From positions 46,342,501 through 46,406,500 of the forward strand of contig NC_080557.1 in the NCBI RefSeq assembly GCF_030253575.1: a stretch of DNA of 64,000 nt, read 5' to 3'. Position 1 is the stretch's first letter. Every line of letters begins with the position of its first letter. The DNA comes from Rhododendron vialii. Lineage: Eukaryota > Streptophyta > Magnoliopsida > Ericales > Ericaceae. This document shows positions 36,101-47,469 of this stretch, one piece after another. The position numbers and the translations under genes were made by a program. The notes below the pieces were generated by a model, which searched no databases, was not told where the DNA came from, and saw nothing but the letters and a program-made list of their open reading frames with translations.

Positions 36101-36491
36101 TTTTTATAAAGACAAAATAATTTGATCGAAACTCATAAGTCAAAATAAGTCAAATTTTGTTTTTGATTGAAACTCATAAGTCACAGTTTATACAAGCGGA
36201 GCAAAAAAAAAAAAACATAGTTTATACAAGGTACAAAAATGGGCACAATGCAAAGAAAAAAAAATACCCTTTTTTTTTTCTTTTTTCTCTCCACTGCATA
36301 GATTCTCTAAAAGCAAAAAATTAAAGAACTCATATGGTTTATACACAGTGCCACACACATTAATTTAATACTTGCATCATATACACACACGAAATCTATA
36401 CAAATGAAGCCAAAACCCATGCAAACAAACCAGACCTTTAAAAATCAGAGAAAAGACCAATTTTTTTACCTTTGCCACCTGCATTGTCCAT
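33173..36491 (-). CDS. Candidate four-exon gene, 88 aa unknown protein
   Basis: I do not recognise a family. Four segments with GT/AG borders and matching phases join: 36491-36470 (MDNAGGK), 35291-35239 (FKLLVDDLLSLLMAEME), 33540-33471 (KNRKRKDQPWNSSSTNGNG, DHKK), 33294-33173 (DNVASPNKSSKLPEFVKDG, then IDDDQLNPAMKEEIDRFDFV, stop TAG). Total 267 bp, 88 codons plus stop. Seen: a short amphipathic N-terminal helix, a basic KNRKRK patch (possible nuclear signal), a polar linker and an acidic C-terminus. The acceptor before exon 3 has a weak pyrimidine tract, so extra exons could be missing. Exon 1 and its leader lie inside the inverted-repeat element at 35661-36825. A 249 bp tandem duplication lies in intron 2. 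This is a prediction from splice consistency only. Confidence 0.42.
33647..34144. repeat. 249 bp tandem duplication, two copies
   Basis: 33647-33895 and 33896-34144 are near-identical direct copies (both start GCTTTCTTT, contain CCAGCAAGAGGATGAAGCAG and end in AAACAACCATATA). A few substitutions separate them, so the duplication is recent. Confidence 0.92.
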
Positions 36492-36825
36492 GATCAATCT
36501 CGGAATCTTGTAATCTCAGTCTGTCCAAACACAATTTTGGATTGAGACCAATTTTTTATTCTTTTCTGAAACGGGGGAGTTGAATAGGGTTGAGATTTGG
36601 TAAAGTTTCCCTTCCATTTGGGTCAAACAGACAATATAACGGGGTTGGGGAGGGGAAAAGACAAGAGTGCCCCTTGTTTTGACGTTTGGGGTAATGGTGT
36701 GAGTGGTGGGGGACTACATTGGTACACATTGTGAAACGTGGGGGACTAAATGTCTCCTATGTTTTTATTGGGGACCAAAATGAGGCAAAATTAATACTTT
36801 GAGGACCAAAAAGGTTAATAAGCCT
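35661..36825. mobile_element. Mutator-like element with ~185 bp terminal inverted repeats
   Basis: The left arm 35661-35846 starts AGGCTTATTAACC and runs through TTTTTGGTCCCCCAAAGTAT and TTTTGGTCCCCAATAAAAAC. The right arm 36641-36825 is its reverse complement with about 10% differences. Long TIRs are the Mutator style; a clear 9 bp target duplication was not found. No transposase. The 0.8 kb interior has leader-like sequence (CT tract at 35911-35927, GAAGAAGAAGAAG) and the first exon of the candidate 88 aa gene on the minus strand, so it could be a Pack-MULE. Confidence 0.65.
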
Positions 36826-37207
36826 GTTTAGGTGTATGCAACATAGATAAGTCATTGACTTTGAGCATTCATTTATCCTATCCATCAACCATTACACCTA
36901 GAGAAGAAGAAAAAAACAATAACAAAAACGTGATTATGACAATCACAATAATCTCTCCTGAATCTTTTTGGGAGACGGCTTCAGAGAGGGCAAATTTGGA
37001 TCAAGAAAGCAAAGACAACATTTTCATAAATATAGACGTCAAGCAATTATAAGTCCGATAAAAAATTACACTAACAGAAGGGTCTTGCACAATTGGAACA
37101 ATGGACCAATGCCTAAAACAGAATTACAAACTTGTAGGAAAGATAAATAACATCAAAAGAATGAAAGGCCACACTAACCTCGTAAATAGGGACAACAAAG
37201 CTCTTAA

Positions 37208-38212
37208 TCACCCATCAGACGAGGACAGAGTCTGTCGCCACAACTCTTCCTCGGCATTCCTCAAGAACTGATCCCAACCACTCCCTTCACTTGTATCCAA
37301 ATAATCATAGGGAACTGCAGTTTTTAGTCCTGGCCTTACACCACACTGACTCTCTACCATCCTAAACTCTAATGTATTTCCATCTTCACTATCCTTCCCC
37401 AATTCCTCCCAAGTAAACAACAGTGGAAGCGTAAATGCACCCCAAGGGTTAAAATCCAAAAGCTTAACCCGACCGTCCTCTCTAACATAAACATCAAAGG
37501 TGTAATTCTCCAAATCAAATTTTAGCCTCACTTCATCAGTAAAAAACTCCTGAATCGCCATTTTTAGCTCATTTTTCTGCTCACAAATAGATGGATAAAA
37601 CCCTGTGACCTCACGTTGGGAAATGCCAACTAGTTGATGAACACACACAAAGCAACGAAATTCCATCTCCGGCCGGAGGGAGGGGGCCCACTTTCGAAGG
37701 GCTAGGAAGAAATTTGATGGTCTTGATGAAGTTTTATTAATGCAAGAATCATATGCATGACAAAGATCATGGACGAGTGAAACGGAAGATCGTAGCAAAA
37801 GTGCAATTTCACTGAAAGAGGTGCACTTGAGGGTCCCAGTGGAGCTGATCCAAGCGGAGTCTTTAGGTGAACTCCAGTTCAGCTTAGGAAAAACAGCACC
37901 CCCAAGGGTCTCAATTGATTCCTTGATCTGGAATTCAAGTTCTGGGAATGAAGGTGGTGAAGAATTTTTTTCTGATTCATCGCCGGATCCTTCTGATACT
38001 ACAAAATCTTCTTCCTCTTCTGGGTTATGGATTCTATTGGGCAAGGCATCTTCGTTTGAGATGGAAAGAGGAAGAAGGAAGGGCCCGGAATCATCACGAA
38101 GGTACTGAACAAAGGATTCTGGAAGTTCATGAATTAAGGTTCTTATAGAGACGGATTTGAATTTCGGGTACCATTCTTGAATCTGACATCTATTCACTTC
38201 TTCTTCCAGCAT
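37208..38212 (-). CDS. CDC123: CDC123/D123 family protein, eIF2 assembly chaperone
   Basis: D123-family ATP-grasp-like protein; CDC123 promotes assembly of the eIF2 complex by binding eIF2 gamma (known in yeast and animals). 334 aa in one exon. Seen: EVNRCQIQEWYPKFKS at the N-terminus; DDSGPFLLP (40-48); acidic EEEED insert (65-69); LNWSSPKDSAWIS (111-123); RPEMEFRCFV (180-189); FDVYVREDGRVKLLDFNPWG (239-258) with the metal-binding Asp/Asn pair D253 and N255; GLKTAVPYDYLD then GSGWDQFL at the end. Start: ATG at 38212, directly before the conserved EEVNRCQ. The frame stays open upstream to 38299, but an acceptor at 38279 shows this is a spliced leader. A GA-rich leader exon ending with a donor at 40845 is a plausible 5' UTR exon, making a 2.6 kb leader intron. 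Confidence 0.93.
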   Translation of the reverse strand: MLEEEVNRCQIQEWYPKFKSVSIRTLIHELPESFVQYLRDDSGPFLLPLSISNEDALPNRIHNPEEEEDFVVSEGSGDESEKNSSPPSFPELEFQIKESIETLGGAVFPKLNWSSPKDSAWISSTGTLKCTSFSEIALLLRSSVSLVHDLCHAYDSCINKTSSRPSNFFLALRKWAPSLRPEMEFRCFVCVHQLVGISQREVTGFYPSICEQKNELKMAIQEFFTDEVRLKFDLENYTFDVYVREDGRVKLLDFNPWGAFTLPLLFTWEELGKDSEDGNTLEFRMVESQCGVRPGLKTAVPYDYLDTSEGSGWDQFLRNAEEELWRQTLSSSDG

Positions 38213-38278
38213 TGTTGAATAATAGGTAAATACCTCTTTCTTGCACCGTAAGCAAAAGAGAGAAATCTCTGTTAATTG

Positions 38279-40845
38279 CTGCACAACATCCACAGCCAAT
38301 AATCAGCAAAAATAAATTAGGTATACCAAAGAAGACAAAATAGCACCAATATCCCCACAAGCTTCACACATGATATAAAAAAATTGCCTAACCAAGGCAC
38401 CCACTTTATTTAGTAAAAAGCAAACGCCCAAAAGGCATTGAATGACTGTTTGTATACCATTTTCATTTCTCTTTAGTTTTCTTGTACTCATTCGAACTAT
38501 GCACAGCAACACCAATGTTAAAATTGATTCCTTTCAAATCCGTAAATTACATACCAAAGGCTAAGAAATTTAGTTGTTGTCATACAATACGTCTTGAACC
38601 AAACCCAACTAAGAATTGCAACAAAAGAATGTCAAGAATGTCAGGCTACACCAAATCTTCAGACAATTTTAAAACAGGTTAGTTAAGAATTTTTCTCAAT
38701 CTGAAAGTCTAAGAACCATGAATTTTTTTCGAGAAATAAAGTAACCCAATTGGAACCACTGGAGAATTCTCTGTGCAAGTCACCCAAGCGAAAAAGGTCC
38801 ATGTGTCAATATGCTCAATTTCGGAATAATAGGCACGGGTCTCACTGTACAAATTCAAATAAGGATCACGACTCTTGAGTATCCTAAAATGTCAAAAGAC
38901 TGAAAAAAAGGTCCTTCAATGCTCGACAATCTTGACTCAAAAAGGATAGGGACCCTCTAGAACACCACAAAACAAATGCCCCATGTCCGAATTCATAGAT
39001 CAAAATCCTGAACAACTTTCATGCATTATCTCTGCTTTTACCAAAAGAGTATTTTCTGTTCCAAAACTATCTTCAAAAAGATATACATAGTGGCATCGAC
39101 GTTCTCAACTCGAAATGGATTTTTGCCAATAAAAAATAAAAAATACACATGCATGAAGCTTCACAATTTCTTTTTCCATAAAGCATGTTAAAAGGTATAA
39201 CAAGGCATCCACTGATAAAAATGTTAGGGTTAACTCAAACGCTGCCAAGGCCCTATTGAGATTACAAGTAGAAATGGAAAAATCCAAGCAACATTTGCAA
39301 GTGGGCATTGTACATAATGAGTTACATCCCAAATCACATTTTCACAATCATTGAGAAACTTCACACTTTTCCAAACTTTTCAAGTTTCAAATCAAGCAAG
39401 GCTTTGCAAAGTTTTTATTAATCTATAAACCAAACAGAAGTCCAAATTTCAAATAAATGAAAACAAAGTTTTACCTAGCAAGGATTTCTCTCCCAGGTTT
39501 TAAATCCTATACTGTAACTGGACGTTCCAAATTTTGATTTTCAACCCCAAATCGCACACAAAGTCCCACATTAACTTTGCTAAGCAAAAGTTCCAGATCC
39601 AAAACATATTCCCGTTTACAGGCTACTCCATCTGGTTCAAAGCACCGAGACAAATTGCTTCCCTATCATACATCCTCAAATATCCAACCTCGTATCAAAC
39701 CCCAAATCAAGGTTCTTATCATCTCCATTCCCTCTTATTTTCTAAACCATACCTGCAACTCACTAGATTTTGTAGTAAGTTCTTAATTCTCCAAATTTAA
39801 TCCTTTTCAAATTCACATTACTAAATCAAAGCATCTTTCAATGAAGCAATTTTGTCTTATAAGTGGTTTATGCGACCCAGTTTCAAATGTTCAAACCAAG
39901 TGCTGAGAACCCCACTTTATTTGTATGGGAGGGTCCCCAAGAGCTTATATGCAGTTTCAACAGACTGAAACCAATATGTCTGGGAGTGGAGAGACCACAA
40001 AGACTCATATACTAGTACTTGACAATCTTTCACGAGGGAGGCCCGCGATTTAGCCAATTTGAATAATGATTAGGAACCCATGTGCATAATCCAGGCCCAT
40101 TATAAATTGAGTCATTAATATTGAACCGAAATTACCGCCGAAAAATAATTTGGAAACTATACTTAGAAACTCTACTCCAAACGGTGGAACTTCAGTTTTT
40201 CCTCTTGTAGTCTAAGGATTTCCTACAACATAATGCTTCACTGTTGGTAGTTTTGAGGTAGTAATAAGTTTGTGTTGTTTTGAGGTATTAGTGAGTTTGC
40301 GTGTTTTCCCATATGAGTACCTCACCAATTCCACTCCCATTCTTTGTACTCTCAATTCTGCAGTATACTCCCAGTGTAGAATTGGAAAAAAAAGAAATAA
40401 AAAATACAACTGAGAGATGTGTGTAAATGTTACTTCTAGTAGACTCTTTCAGTTGGACATTTTACCGAACACCTAGGCTCACCACCTGATTATTTGAAGC
40501 CATAGTCCTAACACCTATCCCACTTTCACGTAATTTCATCACCGTTCATAATATACGTGCATAACAGGAGGTAGGGTACAATACAGTAGCGAGTTTGGAA
40601 AAAATCAAGTTCTATTGGGCACACAAGACGTGCGGATTACGTGGTCACGACGTTCTTCTTCCTCGAACTGTTCACAAACCCTAATTTGTGAGAAATTCTG
40701 AGATTCGAGAGAGAGAGAGAGATTCGATCTTGCGTTTAAAAAAACCCCTTTTTTTTTTGTTCAAAACAAAAACAAATCCAAAAAGCCCTGATCTGGAAAT
40801 CGATCGAGAGATCTGGAGAGCTCGAGCGAGAGAGAGAGAGATACC
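38279..40845 (-). other. Probable 5' leader intron of CDC123, no gene seen
   Basis: Bounded by AAG|GTATCT (donor after 40846 side) and TTGTGCAG (acceptor before 38278) on the minus strand. The region contains no recognisable exon. TAGGGTTTG, a telo-box-like motif of plant leaders, and GA tracts at 40707-40722 and 40827-40840 lie at its upstream end. That this intron belongs to CDC123 is inferred. Confidence 0.4.
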
Positions 40846-41147
40846 TTGGCAGCCCGTTCGTCCTCGTCGTTCTTGGATCGTTCGTGTGGTTCTTCTGAAA
40901 TCGCCTCTTCTCTCTCTCTCTCTACGCGTCTACGGCTGGGAAAACGGGAAAGGAAGTGGATCCGCGCGTGGGTGTTTCAACATACCCGACCCGTCCCCAT
41001 ATTTAACCCGCGAGTTCCATTTTTATTTCCCATCCGCTGTATTAGATCCAACGGTTAAGATGGGAGGTGCGGAAGGAGCTCCGGTCTGGTCGCCCTGACT
41101 GTCCTGATCCGGACTGATACAGAGAGACTTTTACTACTATTTCCTAA

Positions 41148-41595
41148 GGTCTTATTTGATAACTGGGTTAGATATGGTGAGATTGTTAGATACGGCGGGA
41201 TTCGTAAAGAGATGAGATTATGGTGGGATTCGTAAGAAGATAGAATTTGAAAGTGGGATTTGTAAAGAAATGAGATTAGAAATATCATATTTGTTTTGCA
41301 CACATAGGATAGGATTGGAATAATGAAGTTCTAATATTGTCCTTGCGGCTATCAATGAAGAATTGATCGATGAAGGAAGTATGGGCAAGGAGGTCATTTT
41401 GCAGCCAAAGCTTGGGAAATGATTAGTAATACCCTGTAGGAGGTGGTATTATTAATCCCATGAATTGGAAGGATTGATAATCTCATGTCCATCCTAATAC
41501 TATTCCCTTTTGTGCAACCAAACAAACAATGAGTTAGAGGTCCCACATGATTAGTAATTATATCCCAATCTCTAACTTACTTAACAAACATGGCC
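41148..41595. mobile_element. Tourist/PIF-Harbinger-like MITE
   Basis: The left end GGTCTTATTTGATAACTGGG and the right end, read as GGCCATGTTTGTTAAGTAAG on the other strand, are flanked by TAA on both sides (41145-41147 and 41596-41598). 448 bp, non-coding, with internal repeats of GGTGGGATTCGTAA. Confidence 0.75.
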
Positions 41596-41599
41596 TAAA

Positions 41600-42600
41600 T
41601 TTAGGGGATTTGAATGAATATGAAAACATCAATTAAGGAAGATATAATTGAAGGATTTTCAAACTTTCACATAACAAATTCCACTGATTTCTCTTCCATT
41701 AATTGCAAACGTTATCTTAAATTCAAAGGGGTATATAAGGTTCAAAATATGGAGTTTAGTCATACTCCAAAGAGTGTCTTCTTTCATGAAACTCCTGTTT
41801 TGATGATAATTTAACCAAGTTTCATGAAATAAGATTGAAAAAAATATTTCATAGAAAGTTTTTATAACAATTACGGTCAATTTGTCATGATCCATTGCTG
41901 ATTGATCATGTTGGGCAAGTTAATATTCCTTAACACCTTTGCAAAAAATACATAAACATTTGAACATGATCAATACATGCAAAACATGGTCAACTTATCA
42001 TGTTATGTTGACCAATTCCAATTTTGATGAAAAATAATCCATGTTTCAATTTCTTTGGATATTTTCTCAACAGCCAAACAAAAAATTACGGCAATAAACA
42101 AGAGTCTTGGAAGAGAATTGGAAACTCTAGCAGTGGGAATTCCTTTAGAACCCAGTTAAATCGAATGGGAGCAGATGAGAAAATCTTGAATAAATTAAAC
42201 CAAAATAGCCCTCAAATCATGAATTGAACCGAAAGATGAATAAATTGAAAAACGTGAATAAATCGAACCAAAACAGACATCGTAACCAAAGCCCAGCCCT
42301 CGCCGACCAAGCATCACCGACCACTAGCGACTCAAGCCTAGCCCTCGTCGACCATCGGCGAACGTTTTTTGGCCACCGACGACCCTTGACAGGTCTCGAA
42401 ATCCTCAGATCTAGTACCTAATGGCTGTTTCGAACTCAGATGCCCCTCCAAACACCTTGCCTAGCACAAAGTAGATAGAAAGCAAATCACAATAATCATG
42501 CAAATAATTCCTGAAATTGAACCACTTGCACCGATGAATTCAATGTTTTTGGGTTTCACCTCCATAAATATTCCTCGAAACGAAACTCCAAGCTTGTTTA
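41600..42600. other. Intergenic, no gene seen
   Basis: AT-rich spacer with several short repeats (GATCATGTT, CATGTT) at 41900-42010 and a GC-richer stretch near 42290-42390 (CCTCGCCGACC/CGTCGACC repeats). No domain-bearing frame. Confidence 0.5.
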
Positions 42601-42602
42601 TA

Positions 42603-42833
42603 CTAGTGCAACCTTCTCAAATCTTCCACTCTCTTCATAAGCTCCTCCACCGGAACATTCATGGCCTTGGAAATCTCCTCGGTGCGGGCCCGCCCAAGAT
42701 CAAGGAATGATTCGATGAGATCTCCGTCCAAGAAATTCTTGGCATCCGACGTTTTCTTCTCATTGTAAAAAAGGAGCGCATTACGAGAATTCTTCTTGTT
42801 AGATTGTTTTTTCACCATCTTTCGTAAAATCAA
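42603..42833 (-). pseudogene. DDB1 C-terminal fragment
   Basis: Encodes YNEKKTSDAKNFLDGDLIES, then FLDLGRARTEEISKAMNV and VEELMKRVEDLRRLH followed directly by TAG. This matches the last 60 or so residues of the UV-damaged DNA-binding protein DDB1 (plant form: DGDLIESFLDL....EEISK.M.V.VEEL.KRVEELTRLH). No other DDB1 sequence precedes it, and the preceding codons (KKQSNKKNS) do not match. A truncated, still-open copy; whether it is retroposed or DNA-level is not clear. Confidence 0.8.
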
Positions 42834-43049
42834 TTGGTTTTGGAAAGTATTTTAATTAAGAGTTTTTTACGACGTCATTCAACATCGTACACGCAATTCT
42901 ATTTCTAGAGTGATTGCAGCAAATGCAGACCTATGTGTGGGCAAGGAGGGACCACAGATCTCACTGAGTTGCAAAACTCTCCAATGATATATAGTATATG
43001 TTTCGGGACATTTTCATAGGTTTGCCTGTGGATAATGAAACCTGCGGCT

Positions 43050-43370
43050 AAGGATTTGGGAATTGATAAAGCACTGTTCGAATCAGATTGCCGAGTGCTG
43101 ATTGACTGCCTCAACAACAAGGTGGAGCACTGCCCGTGGGAGATAGCAACTATGGTGGAGGACATCAACACTTGGGCGTCTCATACCAGTTGGGCTTTTG
43201 GTTGGATTCCTAGGAAACAAAACAATGTAGCTCATTTGCTAGCTTTTTCATGTTTAGATAGAGCTTACAGTGTTATATCAGGTTGTATTCCGCCTGGACT
43301 TGATTCCTTTCTCTTGAAGGATAAAACTGGTTAATTTTATGTAATCTTGTTTGACTTGTCAAAAAAAAAA
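43050..43370 (+). mobile_element. Short L1-type LINE remnant with 16 bp target duplication
   Basis: Encodes only the C-terminal RNase H part (DKALFESDCRVLIDCLNNKV, NTWASHTSWAFGWIPRKQNN, VAHLLAFSC), then a poly(A) run. AATGAAACCTGCGGCT at 43034-43049 is repeated as AATGAAACTTGCGGCT at 43371-43386, one mismatch. Confidence 0.88.
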
Positions 43371-43386
43371 AATGAAACTTGCGGCT

Positions 43387-44030
43387 TCTATCTTCCGGAT
43401 CCCTTGATAAAGCCGGGTTTTTGTTTTGTTACGCTAGACTTAGCTAGCTTGCCCCTTCTTTTTATTTACTTCAAGTTAAGAAAAGAAACGTCTCCAACCC
43501 CAGAAACATACATCTATTATGGGCTGGCTACGAGGGTCTCGTTCTTGTACTGCCCAACGACATGGTATTGACTGTCCTTAACATTGACAATGTGATAAGG
43601 CCATGAATTGCTTGTAATGTAAAGTAGGTCTCTGGATTGAAGCTGCCTGGCTTCTTCTTCAACCCCTACTCAAATTTTGCTTCGACGAGCACTTTCTCGA
43701 CCCATATTCATCGGATTTGAATTGGGTTTTCTGTTTTCTTGATCGTTGAAGTCTCTGTTTAATCAAATTTGAACGGCACTCGATGCTATGAGAGGAAGAG
43801 GAGGAAAACAGATTTGTCATTCTTGTTTTCCTATACATAAGTTTACGGGGTCACGGAGCCGACGTCGAAGTATCATGAGAAATGACTCTCTCATGACTGG
43901 GCGTGAAGAACAGGGCCACCACCCCCTGCCTTTGTTTGCCCTAAATCTACGGTGCCCCATAGATTTAATAATCTTTGGCCTTTGTTCCATGGAATTTATA
44001 CCTTTTTGTCCTCGCCCCATAAATAATAGT

Positions 44031-44033
<3 letters not shown>
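43387..44033. other. Intergenic, no gene seen
   Basis: Contains open frames without recognisable domains; ends in a (CT)n tract at 44034-44065. Confidence 0.4.

Positions 44034-44065
<32 letters not shown>
44034..44065. repeat. (CT)n microsatellite
   Basis: Uninterrupted CT dinucleotide run, 16 units. Confidence 0.95.
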
Positions 44066-44066
<1 letters not shown>

Positions 44067-44115
44067 AAAATGAAGAAATTGATTGAAGCATGATTAGATA
44101 AGAAATTGACGTAAT

Positions 44116-44330
44116 CCGCTCCGCTAAGGTTCTTAAAAAATAAATAGCTTAAAACAATGTATCTGTGAATATTATTTTTTATTTTTTTTGCATTGTTCAA
44201 AAGATCACATCGAAATCTATCAAATAAAATTCATATTACATAAAAAATTATTTTAGTAAGCCTATTATTTTTAAGTTTGAAAATTACAAATAAGCTACTT
44301 ATTGGAATGAGAACCTTAGCGGGACTGAGC
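44116..44330. mobile_element. AT-rich MITE, CCGCTAAGGTTCT termini
   Basis: CTCCGCTAAGGTTCTTA on the left is mirrored on the right by GAACCTTAGCGGGACTGAG. The family terminus (C(C/T)G(T/C)TNNGCTAAG..TTCT) recurs at 44336, 49041, 50997 and 52779. The interior shares ATCTATCAAATAAA with the Stowaway-like copies. Confidence 0.6.
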
Positions 44331-45744
44331 CGAGGCCTCGTTTTGCTAAGGTTCTTATTTTTTAAGTATTAAGTTTTTATTTTTTTGCTTTATGAGACAA
44401 GTCATTTTCTTACAATACATCACTTTTAATTTAAAAGATAAGTAATTATTTTCAAATAAGTACTTATATGTGTTAGTGGCACTTCAACAAAACAGCTAAA
44501 ACTAGCTAGGCATACATATCCAAAACACCAGAGGTTGGCACAACGACACACTCAATATGTGTGCTAGTCGAGCTTCGCTAAAATGTAGATAAAAAAAATT
44601 TTGACTTGTTCTGATGTCCATCCTAGTGTCGTATTGATTTTTTCTTCGGAATAAATAGTGAAGATTGAAAATGAATATCACAACCTAATAAAGTATTTAC
44701 ATGGCCATCAAATATCCACTATCGTGACAAGTTTCGCGTGGTCAATTCAATGCCATGAAGGCATGAAATGACCATGCAAATTTGACTACGAATGCGAGAG
44801 ATATCATAGATACTTAATTTGTCATGCTAGCTAACGCGCGTCATCACCTTATATTTAACTCCCAGTTCTTGGAATTGAGTTGTGTGAGTGTCAACTCTAA
44901 TAAAAAGTATTCGTTCTCAAACAGTTAATGCCTATACTTCCACCAGAAACAAGCCTATCTTTCTACAACAATTTGAGCCCCCGGAATTCTAACCCCTTTT
45001 AGTATATATTTTCTCAACTCTCAGCTTTAATATGAGATATAGCGCACGCAACTAATTTTCATAAATATGCCAGACTCGCTTCTCTCTCTTTCTATATTAG
45101 AATAGACGACAAAGCTAAGTTAAGTTTTTCTAATCAAACTATTACCATTTGATCCTTTTTTTTTAAGTCTTGAGATATTGCTTCAATATGTTGTGTCATA
45201 TTGCAGACATGGCGGGAAGATGAGAAGCATATTGATCAATGAATTAAGCATCATTTTTATACCTTTAATTCTCATATTACAATAAAAGTATTCTGAATAT
45301 CATGTGTTTTTCTCTTTAATCAGCTCCAAACTGAAAAATGCCCGAGTTAACTGGCCAAACCGCGGGGAGGGACCGAACTGGTCCAGACCATCTGTTTGGT
45401 TCGGTTTCGCACGGTTTCTGTTTTCCTTAACTGAAAAGTCCCGTACGTACTTTTGGTCAAAAACCAGACTAGACCGAACCGATTTCATCCATAACCCTAT
45501 GATGCAAAAATTATCTACAATGTATTGTTTTCCGATTTAGAGCTGAAATTAGATGCGCGCATAACACCATGTGTAAGGTGAAATAAATGCAGTTAGTTGA
45601 TACAAGACGAATCAAAATCTACTGATTTAGGATCCTTAGCAATTTCCACTTCCAGGCTACTAGTGCAGCATCTTGCATTACTACTTCACTTGGAACAAAG
45701 CAATAAAACCTCAAGGGATCGATAGTGGTATACTATCATCAAGG

Positions 45745-45950
45745 ATCGGTCCGGTGGTCAAAGTTGGATACTTAGGAGTTTGCTCCCTCTTAAATCTCGG
45801 GTTTGAAACCTTTTATGTGTCATCAAAAATTGTGAGAGGTCAGTCCCCCGACCATAATTGAGCCACCGCTAAATGGATAGTAGAATTGGTTCCCTTGAGA
45901 TTGCACTGGCCCCGGACCATTTGAGTTATCAACAAAAACCTACGTACAAA
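45745..45950 (+). mobile_element. tRNA-derived SINE-like element, copy 1
   Basis: Box A-like GTGGTCAAAGTTGG and box B-like GGGTTTGAAACC near the 5' end; the 3' end reads GGCCCCGGACCATTTGAGTTATCAACAAAAA. It aligns with 55663-55877 in both head and tail (CCGGA.ACCT.ATTATCAAAAAA). Confidence 0.6.
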
Positions 45951-46878
45951 CTAAAACAACTGATTGGAAACAGTCCACTCCTATTCCCTTTGCATGCAAT
46001 ATCCCACCAAATATAAATAAATATATATGTGTGTGTAAATTAAATTAGGACAGGATAATTGTTGAATAACCCGGTTGCAATACTCACTAAATCTAATAGA
46101 TCTATGTTTCATGCAACCTACAAACCTAATGGAGCTTTTGAGATTAATAAAGTAATCTGTCTCTCTTAATAAACATAAATTATTAGAGAGAAAACCTTAT
46201 TATTTATGTTTTTAGTACGTCTCCTCACGTATAGGTTTGCGATAAGCGTAAGAAGATACGTATCGTGTCAAAAATGCATTGTACGATTTTTTTTAAACGT
46301 AAAATACGATTAGAAAATACATGTCAATTCTACGCATCGAATCATACACAAGATATGCATCGTGATCACAAGATTTTGACAACGCTAGCTCTTACGTACC
46401 ATTCAAAAAAAATTAACCACCTCTCAGCAACTTCCAAAGGGGAAAACAATGCAATAATAAACAAACACAATTAATTATATTGAACGAATATAAACATTTT
46501 TACACGAATAAACAATAAATAGAATACAGGGAATTTACATTAATTTGTTACATACGGAGGACAATATATTGTGGCCCTAGCAAAAATAGGGCTAATCAAT
46601 TTAACAAATACAGAACAGCATATAAACATTTCTAGATAGGCCTCCTATGCAAACCAAAATACCACTTTATAATAAGTTTTTAAAATGGTTTCTTTTTTTG
46701 CATAGGAATTTAATGTCTGTACAAAAAAAAAAAAAAAAAAAACATCGATGGTTTCTGTACATAGGGAACTGTCACAATACTGGTATGCTTTTCTTGAATC
46801 CATCTTAAATTCAATACACCTACATAGAAATTCAAAACCAGACCTGGTATAGTCCAAGAAGGAGAAACCGGGAAACCA

Positions 46879-46980
46879 TTCAGGAAACACAATCAACGGT
46901 CCAGAACGCTTCCCTGGAAGACCCAAGCTCTTCCCTGGAAGAGTGTCTTTAAATCTGGACCGTTGATTGAGTTTCCTGAA
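46879..46980. repeat. Foldback with 27 bp arms
   Basis: TTCAGGAAACACAATCAACG..CAGA (46879-46905) is inverted at 46954-46980. The loop carries CTTCCCTGGAAG twice (46909-46920 and 46930-46941). Confidence 0.8.
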
Positions 46981-47469
46981 CTGAGTGTCCTGATCCGTAT
47001 CATTTCTGATTCAAAACTCCCTTCATCCTTTAGTTTGGTTCATTGCGAAAAGTAGTGTAATTTATTGTTTTTGCACAAATTTAAACATCTCAGTTGATTT
47101 TTCAAATTTGAACGGAAAGAAATTAGGAGTTATGCACAAAAAAATCTTTTATGTTTTGAATCTGAAAAATGAAACGACTTTTCGTAATGGACTAAAATTA
47201 TTGAATCAAGAAGTAGTATTTGCTCATAAAATTATAACATAAGTATGGGCTCAGAAATAAGTTGAAGTAATCTGAGTCAACTCACTTTATGTTATAAATT
47301 TATGCTAAAAGCAATTAGAATTTCTATATAGATGTTGTGGATTCAAGATAAATTTCAAAAGGATGCATACCGTATACACTGATATATTACGAGTTTGTAT
47401 TGTACGTAGCATTTGCCCGACGCCCTGTACAAAAGAACATTTTTATCATAATTAGTATCGTTCTTGCTT

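Larger units (their letters stand above)
44336..47463. other. Long AT-rich intergenic stretch, no gene seen
   Basis: Contains a partial MITE copy (44336-44480), a SINE-like element (45745-45950) and a small foldback (46879-46980). No exon recognised. 45340-45480 has repeats of ACCGAACTGG/GGTTCGG style. This is the 3' side of the zinc finger gene at 47470. Confidence 0.5.

Noticed and set aside
38213..38299. 29-residue N-terminal extension of CDC123
   Set aside because: A splice acceptor at 38279 and family length favour the ATG at 38212.
45304..45540. Frames on both strands at 45.3-45.5 kb
   Set aside because: Overlapping, no domain, repeat-like GGTTCGG content.
46645..46926. 93-codon minus frame
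   Set aside because: Runs through a T homopolymer and the foldback; no family.
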